DNA from: Desulfobulbaceae bacterium UBA5173
GTDB lineage: Bacteria; Desulfobacterota; Desulfobulbia; Desulfobulbales; Desulfobulbaceae
Length of the DNA: 15,976 nt
Reading direction: 5' to 3'
Assembly: GCA_002413355.1 (NCBI GenBank)
Contig: DHWV01000100.1
Location: forward strand, 1-15,976
Shown here: piece after piece, positions 14,036-15,976 of the stretch
How positions within the stretch are numbered: position 1 is the first letter of the stretch
How the letters are laid out: each line of letters begins with the position of its first letter
Made by a program: the position numbers and the translations under genes
The notes under the pieces: generated by a model
Database searches by the model: none
The model's input: only the letters and a program-made list of their open reading frames with translations
What the model was told of the DNA's origin: nothing

Positions 14036-15454
14036 ATGATCAGACCGCCAAAGCTTCTTCATTGCGCCATCGGCCTTGCAGTCGCGGCGCGGTTGCTTCT
14101 GCCTCTACCCGCGCAGGGCTTCAGTATCGGCGAGGAGCAGCAGCTCGGCGAACAGCTACTTTATGCTGTCCGCGCTGAATTTAACCTGCTTGACGATCCC
14201 GATATTTCTCAATATGTCAACGGCCTTGGCAGGCAGGTATTGGAGGCGGCCGGACCGCAGTATTTCAACTACCATTTTTTTGTGGTCAAAAACGACCAGT
14301 TCAACGCCTTTGCCGCGCCTTCCGGTCTCATCTTCTTCAATACCGGCCTGATCAAGGCCATGAAAAGCGAGGATCAGCTTGTCAGCGTCATGGCGCATGA
14401 GGTCGGCCATGTGGTCAGCCGCCATATCGCCTCACGCATGGCCAAGCAAACCAAAGTGACTGCTCTCAGCATGTTGTGCGCCTTAGCCAGTTTGGCCGCA
14501 GGCAATCCTGCTTTGACGCAAGGACTACTCACCAGCTCCATCGCGGCTGGCGCGAGCGCGGGTTTGAGCTTTTCCCGGGAAGACGAGGAGCAGGCTGACC
14601 GGGTGGGGTTTGACCTCCTGCGCAGCATGGGCCGTAATCCTGCTGAAATGGAGGAAATGATGAAAGTCATGCGCCGTGTCGCCCGCTACAGCTCTGAGCA
14701 GCTACCGCCCTACCTGCTCACCCATCCGAATCCCGAAGACCGTCTCCATTATGTGCAGTCGCTACTGGAACGGCACAAAAATGAGCTGGCAGATAGCCGC
14801 AAAAACACGGCGGACAACTTTGCTTTTCTTCGCTTCAAATACCGCGTTCTGGCCCAGACCTTGGAGCCGGAGGCAATGCGCAACGCCTGTGCGGCGGTGA
14901 TTGCTTCAAGTAAAGATCCGCAGGAGATTGGTCTGGCTCGTTACGGTTTAGCCCTTCTCAGTGCAAGCGAGCTGGATTTCAGCAACGCGGTCAACATGAT
15001 GGAACAGGTGCGGCAGGACTGCCCAAACCGGGAAATTCTGGATATTGATCTTGCCGTTCTTCAGATAGAAGCAGGCCAGGCTGGCAGGGCTTTAGACCTC
15101 CTCCGTCGGGCGCATCAGCGTAACCCATCTGACACATACGCCGCGTTCCATCTAGCCAGAGCCTTGGAGAAAACCGGTGATTTAGCCGGAGCGGAACGGC
15201 TGCAATTGGAGAACGCCAAGACCCTTCCCGACTATCCGCAGGTGTATTATGAACTGGGCCGCATCAAGTCACGGCAGGGCCAAATTGGGACGAGCAATTT
15301 CTATCTGGCCAAAAATTATCTCTACAGAGGCCGGATGCCGTATGCAAAACAATATCTGGAGCGGGCGAAAAAAGATCAGACCGTGCCGCTCGCTCTGCGC
15401 GAAGAGGCAAAAGCGATTCTCGAACGGTTGAAAAAACTGGAAGATGCGTCATAA
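14036..15454 (+). CDS. Exported M48-family zinc metalloprotease with C-terminal TPRs (BepA-like)
   Basis: This is probably a periplasmic protease/chaperone like BepA (YfgC), which checks outer-membrane protein assembly. Start ATG 14036 has GGAG nine bases upstream and gives a signal peptide MIRPPK-LLHCAIGLAVAARLLL-PLPAQG; an in-frame TTG at 13961 would extend it through a promoter and is rejected. Of 472 residues, the zinc site is HEVGH (121-125) with the third ligand Glu184 in REDEEQADRVGF, and His230 in LLTHPNPEDR matches the additional regulatory histidine of BepA. Residues 142-176 are hydrophobic and alanine/glycine-rich. From about 310 on, helical repeats of TPR type occur (LARYGLALLSASELDFSNAV, YAAFHLARALEKTGDLAGAE, VYYELGRIKSRQGQ). 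The protein is followed 23 bases later by nikR, probably in the same transcript. Confidence 0.92.
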   Translation: MIRPPKLLHCAIGLAVAARLLLPLPAQGFSIGEEQQLGEQLLYAVRAEFNLLDDPDISQYVNGLGRQVLEAAGPQYFNYHFFVVKNDQFNAFAAPSGLIFFNTGLIKAMKSEDQLVSVMAHEVGHVVSRHIASRMAKQTKVTALSMLCALASLAAGNPALTQGLLTSSIAAGASAGLSFSREDEEQADRVGFDLLRSMGRNPAEMEEMMKVMRRVARYSSEQLPPYLLTHPNPEDRLHYVQSLLERHKNELADSRKNTADNFAFLRFKYRVLAQTLEPEAMRNACAAVIASSKDPQEIGLARYGLALLSASELDFSNAVNMMEQVRQDCPNREILDIDLAVLQIEAGQAGRALDLLRRAHQRNPSDTYAAFHLARALEKTGDLAGAERLQLENAKTLPDYPQVYYELGRIKSRQGQIGTSNFYLAKNYLYRGRMPYAKQYLERAKKDQTVPLALREEAKAILERLKKLEDAS

Positions 15455-15477
15455 CTCACCGAAAGAAAGGAAAAGCC

Positions 15478-15888
15478 ATGCTGCGACGATTCTCGGTTTC
15501 GCTTGAAGAAGAGCTGCTGGTACATTTTGACGATTACATCGCCCGCCACGGCTATTCCAACCGTTCTGAGGCAGTGCGCGACCTGATCCGCAGCAAACTG
15601 ATCGGCGAAGAATGGGAGCAGGACAGCGAGGTGGTCGGGGTTGTCACCTTGGTGTATGATCACCATCAGGCCAAGCTCCAAGAGCGGATCACTGAAGCCC
15701 AGCATGATTTTTACCAGCTGATCACCTCGTCAACCCATGTCCACATGGATCATCACAACTGCTTGGAAGTGACCATCGTCAAAGGGCAGGCATCCAAGGT
15801 GCGTGCGCTGGCGGAAAAGATGATCGCCCTGCGCGGAGTGAAAAGCGGCAATCTCACCATGTCCAGCACGGGCGGCGATCTGCACTGA
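15478..15888 (+). CDS. nikR: Nickel-responsive transcriptional regulator NikR
   Basis: NikR is a tetrameric ribbon-helix-helix repressor that senses Ni(II) and controls nickel uptake or nickel enzyme genes. The N-terminal DNA-binding domain is MLRRFSVSLEEELLVHFDDY, followed by GYSNRSEAVRDLIRSKL. The ACT-like domain has all four high-affinity nickel ligands at the same numbers as in E. coli: His76, His87, His89 and Cys95 (AQH...THVHMDHHNC). The 136-residue length is typical. AAAGGA lies before ATG 15478. It lies in a probable transcript with the M48 protease and the PPC-domain gene. No NikR-type operator was recognised in the upstream region, and its targets are not in this window. Confidence 0.96.
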   Translation: MLRRFSVSLEEELLVHFDDYIARHGYSNRSEAVRDLIRSKLIGEEWEQDSEVVGVVTLVYDHHQAKLQERITEAQHDFYQLITSSTHVHMDHHNCLEVTIVKGQASKVRALAEKMIALRGVKSGNLTMSSTGGDLH

Positions 15889-15901
15889 AAGGAGAAAGCG
15901 C

Positions 15902-15976
15902 ATGGAATACAGAGCTGGTACCGTGGGAAGGATCATTGCTGTCCGCTTTGATCATGGCGAAGATTTCCTTGCGGGG
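15902..15976 (+). CDS. PPC-domain (DUF296) DNA-binding protein, 5' end only
   Basis: AAAGGAG overlaps the end of nikR and stands seven bases before ATG 15902. The 25 visible residues, MEYRAGTVGRIIAVRFDHGE followed by DFLAG, match the start of single-domain PPC/DUF296 proteins ('MxY+.G..GR...+...G+D'), which form trimers and are related to plant AT-hook proteins. The gene runs off the window, so the rest cannot be judged. Its position 13 bases after nikR suggests co-transcription, perhaps with a nickel- or hydrogenase-related role; that is inference. Confidence 0.7.
   Translation, partial: MEYRAGTVGRIIAVRFDHGEDFLAG

Noticed and set aside
1..15976. CRISPR arrays, tRNA or rRNA genes, replication origin
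   Set aside because: I looked for regularly spaced repeats, tRNA-like arms and rRNA-like segments and saw none; coding density leaves little room for them.

Overview
The window is dominated by one long operon on the minus strand that encodes a proton-pumping respiratory complex I (order nuoA, nuoBC fusion, nuoD, nuoH, nuoI, nuoJ, nuoK, nuoL, nuoM, nuoN, running from about 13647 down to 490). The NADH-oxidising module (nuoE, nuoF, nuoG) is absent between nuoBC/nuoD and nuoH, so as far as this locus shows this is an 11-subunit-type complex whose electron donor is not encoded here. The gene set (11-subunit complex I, NikR, a periplasmic M48-TPR protease, a PPC/DUF296 protein, G+C-rich core genes mixed with A+T-rich accessory genes and an IS remnant) suggests an anaerobic Gram-negative bacterium, most plausibly Desulfobacterota. 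That assignment is inference from gene content only.

Layout: (a) 1-489 holds the truncated 3' end of an IS transposase on the plus strand and an otherwise gene-free stretch with a small hairpin/T-run; (b) 490-3418 nuoN and nuoM; (c) 3480-5249 an A+T-rich insertion between nuoM and nuoL, with a Doc/Fic-type toxin broken by a frameshift, its antitoxin, and an unrecognised coiled-coil/TPR-like protein; (d) 5311-10906 nuoL, K, J, I, H, D, tightly packed; (e) 10933-12014 a second insertion between nuoD and nuoBC, with the ribosome-rescue factor ArfB and a TumE/DUF6516-like toxin plus its small antitoxin; (f) 12017-13647 nuoBC and nuoA; (g) 13648-14035 a divergent control region with a near-consensus promoter for the nuo operon and a candidate promoter for the plus-strand genes; (h) 14036-15976 on the plus strand, a secreted M48 metalloprotease with TPRs, the nickel regulator NikR, and the start of a PPC-domain protein.

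The nuo genes together build the membrane arm (A, H, J, K, L, M, N) and the quinone-reducing connecting module (B, C, D, I). The most unusual feature is that two unrelated toxin-antitoxin pairs, each with a passenger gene, sit co-directionally inside this respiratory operon. Other points worth attention are the NuoB-NuoC fusion, replacement of the conserved mid-membrane lysine of NuoM by leucine while NuoL and NuoN keep it, the homopolymer frameshift in the Doc toxin, and the inverted repeat that carries the nuo -35 box.
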